From: Paracyclopina nana
Lineage: Eukaryota; Arthropoda; Copepoda; Cyclopoida; Cyclopettidae
Length of the DNA: 64,000 nt
Assembly (NCBI GenBank): GCA_019096065.1
Contig: JAGUCH010000006.1
Span: 1,632,001-1,696,000, forward strand
Direction: 5' to 3'
How positions within the stretch are numbered: the first letter of the stretch is position 1; the number at the start of each line of letters is the position of its first letter. A program made the translations under genes and the position numbers. The notes under the pieces were generated by a model, which was not told the DNA's origin, searched no databases, and was given only the letters and a program-made list of their open reading frames with translations. Shown here in pieces: positions 9,267-20,172 of this stretch.

Positions 9267-12200
9267 GTAGAGTATTCATATAGCAGTATAGGAAGAAGTT
9301 CAACCAGAGTTAATATTTGATTGAGCTGCAAGAGCTGATGCCAATATGGTAGGAGGATGCAATGTATGTGCGCGAAAAGGAAAATGCGATAACATTTTCA
9401 TGAGTGCATGAGTTAATGCTCTACTGCTGCTACTTTCTCTTTAAATTTCAATATTCTCGAACTGCTACTGCTATACATCTACTTTCATATAGCATGCTGC
9501 CATGAAATTCCACATCTGTTGCAAGTTTATAGCGCGATCGCTTTGTATACTTGCGCATGTGGTTTTGCTACGATTGCAACTTCTTTGAGAGCGTGGCCAA
9601 AGCTGCAAAGATCAATATCGCTTTAAGGGTCCTACATTTGTTTCATGGGCAATTTTGTATATATCATTCACTAATTACGTAATCCTCGCCCCAGCAACGC
9701 GGTAATTGTTAGAACCAAGTGTACAGCACCCTTTTTTGAACTTTTGCTCATGATAAAAGAGACGGACAAGGCGGAAATCAACCTTATTATAAGAGTACAA
9801 TCATCACTCAATCCTTGCTCTCCCGTTAGCTTTGGCCTCAATTTTTAAAGTAGCAAATGTAACCGTGATTAATGGACCATTGTCGTGTTATTTCAGTTGA
9901 GAGAAAGCCAAGCACTTCAATGGTGGAGACGGCAACGTCTGTCGCAGCAACGAGAAACGGGAAAATGGTCATTGTAAGACTCAACTCTGGCGAGGAATTC
10001 ACGGTGCGGTTTGAAGAAGAGTTTGCCACTATGATATAATTAGTCCCAATGAATTGCATTCAATCAAAAGAAGATGCTTTGTACTGGTGCCAAAACAGCT
10101 TCCCAATTTAGCTATATAGTATACCATTTATCATATTGTATAGGATAACTGGCTGTGAAATGGATGATAACCTGCTTTACGTATAACTCGTCGACATAAC
10201 CAGCCTCTTTTATATACTGCTGTTCTTGGTATATAGAAAAAGCCCCGAAGCGGTTTCCGTTCTCCTTCTCTTTGGCCTTTGCAATTGCATGCAGCTAGCA
10301 ACATGCTGGCTAAATGAAAAAACAGCCTAAGAGAAACATCTAGCATTGATGATCATTAATAGCAGCCTAGAACTCTGTGTAATCTGTTTTCCCCGAGAAG
10401 ACGATTTTCGAGAATAAAACTGGGAAATTTTGAATCCGGATCAACCTCTGCCAATATCATTCTTGAGTGTGCACTGAAGGAAAAAAATCCTACTTACCTT
10501 GCTATATAGGTTTCCTGAATAGGCTGAGAGAAAGAAGAGCCTTTGATGTCTTCTTCTTCATCTAGGTCCACCATTGTTTTATGTCCTACAGGTTTTCCAT
10601 TTTCTTTATTTCCCTCCGCATGTGCCAATACTGCTCCTTTTTGCACATCCTGATCGGGAGTCAATCCACACGATAATTCAAAGGGTTACCTTGTAAGCTT
10701 AAAAAACAAGATAGAGGCCTCGAGAAGTGCACAGAAAATCTTTTCACTCACCTTTTGCTCGTCTCGTCTGGTCTTTCAAAAGGTCATTTTTCTTCCCATC
10801 TCCAAATTTGTTGAGACAAATGGCTCGTAGATAAAAGAAGAATTGAGGCGCCTAAAGGCATGCAGATTTCGGCCATTCCTCCGCGTTGAGATGTGAGAGG
10901 CCGGAGAGCTCAGATCTAGATGAGTCAGTGAAAGATCGAAGTTAAGCTCGTTTCCAAACTTTCAGATTTCACTTGTAAGATTTTTCGACATGAATACGAT
11001 GATTTTCACCATACTGACTATTCCAGTTGATCGAACAATTGTTGAGGTTTTTCTTCTCGTATTCAACGATTTTTATTTTGTATTCAAAGAAAAGTTGTAA
11101 ATTCAGTGCCTTAATTTTGCCGACAAATTCGTAGTAGAAGCGCGCTCGTTCATTCCGAATTAGCGAGTCCGCGAAATTATGAAAATCAAAACAAAGCACG
11201 GAACAGGCAACAGCAACTCTTCATAGTTCATTCTTCAGTTTTCAGAATGGAGGCTTTCGCAATAGTCAATATTCAAGCTCTAATAGGAATTTCTCCTAAA
11301 TTCTGCTATTCAATTTGAAAGTTTCAATTGGAGCCTTCAACTTTCATATTTCGGATTCGGAAATCAAGGTAAGATTTCTCAAATTGATCAAAACTTAAAG
11401 ATATCTCAACTTTTAATCTATACCTTTTTATGTAAACATAATTTAAGTAAAATTAGCTGGGGGCGCTAAATTTATTATTTTGGCGTGGGTACACAGTTCT
11501 GGTTACATTTTAGGGACCCAAGTTGGTTTTGTGCTACCCCATGAGACTGCGCCTTTGTAAATTGGAATTCCTTTAATGCAAACATAAATTTAACTGTTGA
11601 CACTTGCATTGCAAATTACGATAAACTGCTTTCCTTGATAAGGCCTCGAATGAACACGCGGATACATAGCTCCCCTGAGGCTGAAAAACAACGTGATTCT
11701 AGATCTTTGAGGCTGTAATTTTGGATTAAGTGAGTCGTGTCGAAAAGTGTGCACCAGGAAACGACTCAATTTACTTTGATCGATAAATTCAATTGACCAA
11801 TGCAGCAATTGAAGGTGTACTGCTGGGTATTAGGCCTTCTTAAGTTAGTGAAAGGAAAAGAATCGATCTGTAGAATTAATGGACCATATTTCAAGCGGAG
11901 CTTGAGTGCCCAGTATATTTTGAGCTGAAAAAATGGTTTGTTGTTAACTGCATTGCACTTTTCAATTGTTGACCCAAAGTCAGCCTTGGATGTTTAGCAG
12001 GGAATTTTTAACCTTAGTTTTTAATTCTGCTCTAAATCAGCTGAGATAAAAATTCGCCTGGAACGAGCTGTCATCCTGAATGAGCGAACCAATCAGTGTG
12101 GGAAAAGTAAGAATAACAGAATCTCGCAGGGAGTCGTACCTTTCAGCAAAGAGGCGAGGAAATGAGATTTATTCCTGGCCTTTAATTGAGGCTCCAACCG

Positions 12201-13064
12201 ACAAGTTACTTTTTCATCATTCTCTCTTGGCTAGAAGGAAACTCGAAAGCTTGGATTTGCTGCTAAAAATAACAATGGATTTTGCCCATCGATAAATCCT
12301 TTTCAAAGCTTATTGACTATAAGAGCAGTATTTTCAGCTTGAAAAAATCCTGTACACCTTTGCAACCAAGCAATATTTTGACTGATGAAGAGCATTTCCA
12401 GTTGCCATTAGGCAAGGCGCAAAGATAGGCTTGGACTTTTATAATGAGAATTGGCAGCAAAAAAAGTATGAATGCCGGGAGCATAGTTTTTGCCCCAATA
12501 GTTCCAAGAGCAAGCAAATGGCTGCCTTCCTTCTCATAAATACAGTTGAGGAACGCCCACACAAAAGCATTGTAGTATTTTCCCAACTTCTTTCTTCTCT
12601 GTTGTCGTGATATATTTGTTTGCCTCCATCCGCAATGAGGTGCATATTTCTCTTTTCTCCGAAATGCTGTGCAAGGTTTCGCGATCCTGTGTCAGAATGT
12701 TCCTTTGTAGTGCTTAGTAAAGTGGCGCCTTTTTTCTCATAAAATTGCGCAGCCCTTCACATTTTAGATGCGAGGAGTGCTAAAACCTTTGATTAATGCG
12801 AAGCAGAAATAAGCCTAATGTAGTTCTTCATTGTTGCATCTTTCGGACTTGGCAAGCATAAAAAGGTACCATCTGCTTTCACTGCTTTCTATCGATGCGG
12901 TCGGCGCTCCATGCGTGTGCTTTCTTTAAATGGATCAATACCTCTGAGAACATCTCTTGGGTTCGGCTGCGCCATCTACAGCTCCGTGCAAAATTGTGAT
13001 TGTGTCGCCTAAGTAAACAGTGAGGAATTGTGGTGAACAACGAACGAATTAGTGCAAGCACGAC
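9267..13064. other. Intergenic region between receptor and flotillin-2
   Basis: The first part is probably the receptor 3' UTR; an AATAAA occurs at 10413-10418. The rest is AT-rich with no supportable gene. Open frames here are short and without conserved content. A TATA-like ATAAAAAGG lies near 12858, about 200 bp before the flotillin-2 start codon, but no promoter can be proven. Confidence 0.55.
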
Positions 13065-16000
13065 ATGGGGAATATTCACACGGTGGGCCCCAACGAGGCT
13101 CTCATCGTCTCTGGTAAGTTTTGACCTCATCTTGTCATTGATTTTGGCTCTAAGTGGCCTTTTCCAGGTGGTTGTTGCGGCTCGCGGTCCAAAACTACCC
13201 GAGTGGGAGGATGGGCCTGGGCCTGGTGGCTTGTCACCGATGTACAAAGATTGTCTTTAGAGGTACATTATATGCTCTTGACCATATTTGTATGCAGTTG
13301 ATATGCCAACTTTGTTGCAATCTAGGTCATGACACTCAATCCTGTGTGCGAAAACGTCGAAACCGCTCAAGGTGTCCCTTTGACAGTCACTGGCGTGGCT
13401 CAAGTGAAAATTATGAAGAATGCCGACCTGTTGCAAACAGCCTCTGAGCAGTTTTTGGGCAAGAAAGAGCATGAGATCAAGAGTACCGTCCTCCAAACCC
13501 TGGAGGGTCATCTTCGAGCTATTCTTGGTGAGTGGCGTTTTTCCTTTAGAAAAAAAAATCGCCATCGGTTCATTATTCTGAGCTGAGTGAAAAATGTAGA
13601 CCAATTTGAAAGCTTTTAACAAAATTGGACCGAGGGGAAAAAAGAGCTGAAGCCCTAGAACTAAAATTGGAAATCGGATTGTTGTTTTTTGGCAATATTG
13701 GAATACTGTCCAGTGAGTGACATTCAATGAGAAAACTTTGTGGACTTTCTAAATGCAAATCATTCAATGCACAATCTTGATTTGGCATGTCGAAGTTTAA
13801 TTAATCCGGAGAGAGAAATTCGCAAGGGAGCTGCACACCTCTTTAGTCCGTTGTTGCAGTGAAAGCATTCAGATCGCGCGAACGCTTCCCTAAATAGATC
13901 TTGCGTAGCACATTGTGTTTCTAAGACACGCCTTAGCTATTCGGGACAAGTAAGCTTGCTTTCGGCGAGAAAGGGCACAACAAATCCTCTTTGCTCTTAT
14001 GCTTCGAACTCCATCTTCTTTTTCAATGCACACCATCTTTTAGGTCACAACAACAATAAATAAATAAAGAAGCTTCAATCATGCGACTAAAATAACATTG
14101 GCCAGCAATAGAGAAAACAAATAGTGCTTGAGGAGACTCCTCTTCTTTTTTACAATGATTGATCAATAAGCTGGCCGGATAGACATAAAATGGTCGTAAT
14201 GATGATGATTAACTGTCCAATCTGTTTGCTGCAACTCAGTTGTTCATGTTGGAGGTCACGTGAGAAATTGTAGAAATTTGGCAGCCACTTCTTACCTATT
14301 GACAACAATACAATGGAGGTGATATTGAAGGGGGAGAATTGCAACCTCACTCAGGTCCTCTAATGGCCAACAAAGGCTTATTGGCTTTATTGTGTCCATC
14401 TTGTAGAATTTGTCAGAGGACAGCAGCAGAAAGTTTATGTTTGTGGGCCAACTTTTTTAAATGGCCCTCATTTTCCCCCCGCTGTGCATCCCCCTTTTGG
14501 CTATTCGTGTCAATATTGCAGAAAAACTGGACAGCAAACAAAATGTGCAGCCGCATACCATATAGTATAATGCTTCGGTATCAAAGTGCTTTTGCAAAAG
14601 TCAAACAAAGGTATGGAATTTGCCTAAAAAATGGCTAGGCTTAAAAAAGGAATCTGGGCTTGCTTTTTTTAGTTTCGTAATCCGAACCCTGTGTTTGATT
14701 AAGGCTCTTGTCAAGGGTGTCAGTCAACAATATGAAGTTGTTCTTATATGATGAAAGCACATTATCAGCATAAGGTAGAATGTAACAGAGCTTGATCATT
14801 CCGCCTCTTTCCTTGCTGCTCGGATGGCGCATACTTCTACTCTACGCTTTCCAAAGAGCGCGACTGCTGCTTCAGTTCTAATCGGACTTTTTGGCAAGCA
14901 AGAAGTGCCTAGTATCGGTGTCTGTTGCTATCTATCAGTGCTCTTAGCCTAAAACATTCATGAGCAGACATTTTGCTCACAGCTAAATACCTATTCCACA
15001 GTGGCTCAAAATGCCTTCTGGACGCGCACGGGAAAAAAACTCGCGAAATCGTAGGAGTCAATTTTCATAGGGCCGTAAGCTAAAAACTAACATTCTGGGC
15101 TCCCAAGTCCGCAAATTTCCGCAGCCAATTTTGATGAATAATCATTAAATGGGGTCTGATTGACCTCTCAGTCATAAAAGAACAATTCAATTCAATTCCA
15201 ATCAAAAGTTATGGATGCCCAAAAAATGACCAAAAATGGCTATTCGACCATTTTTCTTGCTGTACACTTTTTCAAGCAATGTTTGCTTTAGAAGTCAAAT
15301 TTGAATATGTATCTGTCAATTCAAACCATTTTTGGCTCTTTTCATTGCCTAGAAGTCAACCCAATTAGAATTTGAAAATTGGTGGTTAAATGAGAATTCG
15401 GGCGATTTGGCGGATTTTCTCGTGCGCGTGAAAATGGCTTTTTGACCCACTGTGTATTCTCATTTTCTGATTGCACATATGAAAGCCTAGCTGATGCTGG
15501 TGCGAAATATGGGCAGAGCACTAATGCACAAAGGCCATTATTATCATCAGTGTGCTTTCAAGGCGTGATGTCATATTTTGGCTATTACTTAAGCCTTTGT
15601 AGCTGCTGCACCACCTCTTCATAGTGGATGCAAATGGCAATTGTTGCTGCTCTGCGATGTGTATTCAGTCCATAAGGGATACCATATAGACCTTTGAAAA
15701 AAGAAAAGTTACTGCAAGAAAAGTTGGTCTTAGTATATTGAACGCTAATATTGATCTGCTGGTAACAAAGCCAAAGGCACTTTGAATTTTATCGATCATG
15801 ATGAGCTGCCTCGTGCCAAGACTCGTGGAAATCGGACTCACTTTGTCCCTGACTTTGGTTGTGATTGGTCAACTCAAGTACTCCGATAATAGGTCCCAGA
15901 GGCTTTCAAGTTCTGTTAAGCGTATCCTCCGAAGGCGGATGGTATTCTTCCGGAAGAGCGATATGTAAGCAACCTACCTCTAGTATCTCACGTGGATGTG

Positions 16001-18045
16001 GTGTACGAGTGTGTGTGTGTGTATCAAAGACAAAGCTAAATAAATATAGTAGATGGATCAAATACGAGAGCTGGAGTTGGAGCCACATTCATATATAGGC
16101 AGTCCGCTTAGCTTTTGATCTTTGTTCAACTGTTATTTGCTGGTGGTGAAAAGTTGGACTCTCGTTTGCTACGTGAAAAATTCTAGATTGATGAGAGCCT
16201 GTTTGCACTGGCTCACGTTTCATTAGCGGAGAAAAGTCCCCTGTGGCTGGTGGGGTGTTGGACCATTGCCTTGAAAGTCGCAATGCGTCTGAATGAAATG
16301 CGAAAAATTGCATTCCAATCTTCCCCAAAGTAGAGGTTCTTTTGTTGCTCTGCTAGCGGCTCTCCACCGAAATGCAAATTCAACCAAGCACGTATTATTT
16401 TGATGCGGTTCGGTGGCTTCTAGCTTCACCTAATTAGTAACATTTGAGCACTAATTGCATTTCGCTACAATAATGCTCTCACACAGAGATAATCCTCAGG
16501 ATGGTAATTGACTTGAGCAGCATATTAATATTCTCCCATTTTTTCAGGAACGCTCACCGTGGAGGAGGTGTACAAAGATAGGGACCAATTTGCGTCATTG
16601 GTCCGTGAGGTGGCTGCTCCGGACGTCGGTCGGATGGGCATCGAAATCCTGTCCTTCACCATCAAGGATGTGTATGACAACGTCACATACCTCGCCTCGT
16701 TAGGTAGGTTGCGTCCACCCTGAAAATGTCCAGAATGAGCTTCTCTGTGCCAAAAACGAAGTGGTCTCTTCTCCTGGATTTGGAGCCGCTCGGCCACATT
16801 AAGAATGATCTACGATCAAGCCACTGTCCACTTCTTCTTTATAGGCAAGGCTCAGACTGCAGCAGTGAAGAGGGACGCCGAGATCGGTGTGGCTCAAGCC
16901 AACCGAGACGCTGGCATCCGCGAGGCCGAATGCGAAAAGGCCGCTATGGACGTGAAATACAACACCGACACCAAGATTGAGGATAACTCGAGGGCCTTCA
17001 AGCTCCAAAAGGCCAACTTTGACAAGGAGGTTAACACAGCTGTAAGTGCCAAAAAAACAAGAGGTCCTTGACTTTTGTGCTTGTTGTGTACAACATTACG
17101 TGGGTGCTTAGCATAAATCCTCTTTTATAAGAGACTCGTTTTCTTGAAACATGCATTTCTACTTTCAATGCGAGATGATCAAATGTTCTTCTGCTTGTAG
17201 AAAGCCGAGGCCCAATTGGCGTACGAGCTGCAGGCTGCCAAGATTCAGCAAAAGATTCGTAACGAGGAGATTCAAATCCAGGTAAAACATCGAGATGAAT
17301 GCGGGTTATGCGAGAGAAGTTTTGAGCTTGATTTCCCCTATTTTTAGGTTGTCGAGAGGAGGAAGCAGATTGAAATCGAGGAGCAGGAAATCCGTCGCAA
17401 AGAAAAGGAGCTGATGTCCACCGTGAAGCTGCCCGCCGAAGCCGAGGCCTACAAAGTGCAGACGATTGCAGAAGGCAAAAGGTACGACAATATACGTCAG
17501 ATTGCAACGCAAAAAATGGCATGAAAGGCCTTGTCCACGGCAAAGAATTGAGTTAAGCCAGCGCTGACCTGGCCACAAAATTACTCCTTGCCGCACCGGT
17601 TTTTTCCCTTTTTTTCTCCCTGTAAAAAAATCGAAAATGTTTCTGGCCATAATCATTAGCAATTTCCAGAACGCAAACAGTGGAGGCTGCTCGTGCTGAG
17701 GCCGAGAGGGTGAGGCTGATCGGAGCCTCGGAGGCTCGCGCCATTGAGGCCGTGGGTCGGGCCGAGGCTGAGAAGATGAGGATGAAGGCGTCTGCGTACA
17801 AGCAGTACGGCGACGCGGCCATTATGGCCTTGATCTTGGAGGCGTTGCCCCAGATCGCGGCCGAGGTCGCGGCCCCGTTGGCCAAGACGGACGAGATCGT
17901 GCTTTTGGGTGGTGCCGACCGAACGACGACCGAAGTGAGCAAGCTCCTGGGTCAACTTCCGCCCGCGGTGCAAGCTCTCACCGGGGTGGACCTCACGGGT
18001 GCCCTGGGTAAAATCCCCGGGGCCACGACGGTGAAAGCATCCTAA
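13065..18045 (+). CDS. Flo2: Flotillin-2
   Basis: Membrane-microdomain scaffold acting at the inner face of the plasma membrane and endosomes, forming oligomers with flotillin-1. Eight exons: 13065-13113, 13168-13262, 13326-13527, 16548-16703, 16845-17041, 17201-17281, 17348-17481, 17670-18045, joining in frame to 429 residues, against 428 for human flotillin-2. The start MGNIHTVGPNEALIVSG carries the N-myristoylation glycine, and GWAWAWW with GVPLTVTGVAQVKI marks the SPFH/PHB domain. The second half is the Ala/Glu-rich coiled-coil flotillin region (KAEAQLAYELQ, then QKYGDAA-like KQYGDAAIMALILEALPQ). Position 4 is Ile, where vertebrates have the palmitoylated Cys4; CC remains at residues 19-20. 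A poly(A) signal follows closely. All borders are GT-AG and the family match is full length, so the call is firm. Confidence 0.97.
14997..15454. mobile_element. Transib-like MITE with CACAGTG ends
   Basis: A 458-bp non-coding element. Left and right ends, read inward, both start CACAGTGG and continue TCAAAA, GCC and ACGCGCACG, with similarity over about 50 bp. TATTC stands directly outside each end (14992-14996 and 15455-15459), a perfect 5-bp target duplication. Five-base duplications and CACWATG-like heptamers are features of Transib elements, and CACAGTG is also the consensus heptamer of V(D)J recombination signals. The assignment to Transib is inference from these two features; no transposase is present. 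Confidence 0.65.
16004..16022. repeat. (GT)n microsatellite
   Basis: Short GT dinucleotide run in flotillin-2 intron 3. Confidence 0.85.
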
Positions 18046-18128
18046 ACGCTGCCAAAACGCATCTCCAATTCTCTTTTTTTGTACGCCGTGCATTCTCAGC
18101 AATGATGTACTATTGCCGTTGCTTGATT

Positions 18129-18134
18129 AATAAA
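18129..18134 (+). other. Poly(A) signal of flotillin-2
   Basis: AATAAA 84 bp after the stop codon, inside an A-rich stretch. It implies a short 3' UTR. Confidence 0.7.
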
Positions 18135-18582
18135 AAGAAATCAATAAGAAACGATGGCTTCTGTTACGTAGTACAGTCAGCGCACCCTAGCGTGAAAAGC
18201 CGTGTAGTATGTTCACTACAAAGGCAGCTACATAGCAATTCGTAATTTGCCAAAAAATTGGCCTTCCCTTATGATTTATCAAAAATTTGAAAAATAATAT
18301 TGGATCCATATTACGTCTCATGCTACTTTGTGAAAAAAAATTAGGCCAATCAGCTGAAAAAAGCTTGAAAATTCTAAAGTTCTTCAATTGCAACCTAATT
18401 TGAATTTTTCCGCCTTTTTGTAGACCAATCACAGCAGAGTTAAAAAATGTTGGCTTTTATGGTGCTACCAGATAAAACCTTTTGTCATCACGTAACGATT
18501 GACTTGGGCTGTTTTAAGCAAAAACTGGAAACTTTTAACAGCTTTTAGTATATAGCCCAAAAAATTTTTTTTTCCACTTTAC

Positions 18583-19055
18583 CGTCAAAGAAAAGATTTT
18601 GCATCACTTAAAGAGTGGACGTTCAATTTTGTGGGTCGAAAAAAGCCAGCCCGTGCTCAGCGATTTTCTGCGCTAATAGCTGTTTTAAGTGTAGTTGAGT
18701 GATAATACCTTATTTGTTCCGCCGAGATGCTGCTGCTTCAGGAAAGGTTTGACTAAATGAGCCAAGCAATTTTCTTTTGAAGAACTTAAAACAAATATGC
18801 GACTAAAATGGTGAAAATGAAAGCTTGTGTTAGGAATTGCCCAACGATGATTATTTTTAATTAAATGCTCCTATTTCATTAACGAAATTAAGTCATTGTT
18901 TTATAAAAAAAACAAGCAATTTTTTGGCCCAAATAAGTTGGCTCGTTTCATCAAAATCAGAATTCCGACCCACGCTAATAAAATTTCAGTCTCCGCGCTG
19001 AGATCGCAAAATAACTTGTCCACTCTTTAAGTGATGCAAAATCTTTTCGTCAAAG
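18583..19055. mobile_element. Non-autonomous DNA transposon, 30-bp perfect TIRs and 8-bp duplication
   Basis: Bases 18591-18620 and 19018-19047 are exact inverted copies over 30 bp; each end begins AAAAGATTTTGCATCACTT. Directly outside lie two copies of CGTCAAAG (18583-18590 and 19048-19055). The element proper is 457 bp, AT-rich and non-coding. An 8-bp duplication is typical of hAT and P elements, but the ends do not look like the CAGGG-type ends of hAT, so the superfamily is left open. Perfect ends and an intact duplication suggest a recent insertion. Confidence 0.8.
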
Positions 19056-19817
19056 CGTCCTGCGTAAACAGCTGTACTACCTTACATTGGCGCCATCTAG
19101 CATGATAAATTTCAAAATCAGCTCTTATTGTCTGAAGTTAAATTTCAAATTCGGGAACGTGCGAGGATTTGAGTCTCGCAACTTCGCGCAAAGTTCGCCT
19201 GGTGGTGCGCCGTTCATGTACGTTATTCAGCATGGCGGATTGGCAAAAAGGAAAGCCATTTCGCGAAGGCGAGCAAAAGTTATATTATGCGCGAAAAAAG
19301 TGATTTTAAGCGCTTTAAATCATGTGGAAGCAAAAAAGGCGCGTATCTCGCTTGGCCCGCCACTCCTCTGGGTAGCTTTTTTGGGGGTAGTCCCTCTCAA
19401 TAGTACATATAATGGCATTAGCCTGATGTGCACGAGGCAGTCTTAGCCCCGGTGCAGTAGTGGGGGTCGATCCGGTCCGCAGTCGACGCAGCGAACAAAG
19501 GAGCTTTGACAGTCGCCGAGCCAGGACGCGAGATTCTAGCAAACCGGCGTGGGCATGATCCGCACGTTGGCCATGGTGGTGTGACAGCTTTTGCCTGCTC
19601 GCGCAGCGGCTCGCCCTCTCCTCCGCGTTATGCTACTCTATGTATATACTATAGTCCATGGACTGTAGAGCTGGGTGGTGCTGGCCGACTGCTCGCTCGT
19701 CGTCGCCTTCGTCGTCCCCGTCTGGTGGAACTGCACGCAGTTCAGCGAGAAGGCTGCAGCCGAAGACTAGGAGAAGAAGAAGAGCTGCTCAGCAGTCAGT
19801 CAGTCAGCAGTGCGGTC

Positions 19818-20172
19818 ATGGTATCAGGAGACCACTAGCAGCCCCCCCTAGCTCAGCGGAAAAGCGGAGTCTCGCCAAATGAGCCCCTGGACGCGCCAGG
19901 CCCCACGGACCCCGCCCCCCCGTTCCCCCCCTGGTGGCCACGACGAGGATCCCAATGAGCCAGGTGGCGGTTCTGCCGCACCAGACCAACGGCGGAGGCT
20001 CGACCGCGGCCTCCGCAGCGTCGTCTCTGTCCTCGGGGTCGCAGCCCGACATCGGGCAGCTCTCGCTCAACCACATCAATCATCACCAGCATCATCAGAG
20101 GCGGAAGAGCAGCTTCTCCAGCCACTCGTACCGCACCATGCCGCTCTCCAGGACAAGATCCCTCCTCGCTAA
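19818..20172 (+). promoter_or_regulatory. Upstream open reading frames of the DYRK2 gene
   Basis: If transcription starts upstream of 19818, two upstream ATGs precede the kinase start. The first (19818-19838) encodes only six residues. The second (19879-20172) encodes 97 residues in another frame and overlaps the main start at 19955. Such an arrangement usually lowers initiation at the main ATG. The transcription start is not known, so this is conditional. Confidence 0.4.

Larger units (their letters stand above)
13528..16547. other. Long intron 3 of flotillin-2
   Basis: Intron of 3020 bp, far longer than the other introns of the gene (54-188 bp). It contains the Transib-like MITE at 14997-15454 and a GT run at about 16006-16022. 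No exon is supported inside it. Confidence 0.8.
18046..19954. other. Flotillin-2 to DYRK2 interval and DYRK2 leader
   Basis: Holds the flotillin-2 3' end, the transposon at 18583-19055, and a more GC-rich stretch from about 19440 that probably contains the promoter and leader of the kinase gene. A TATA-like GTATATAC is near 19641; whether it is used is unknown. Confidence 0.5.
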
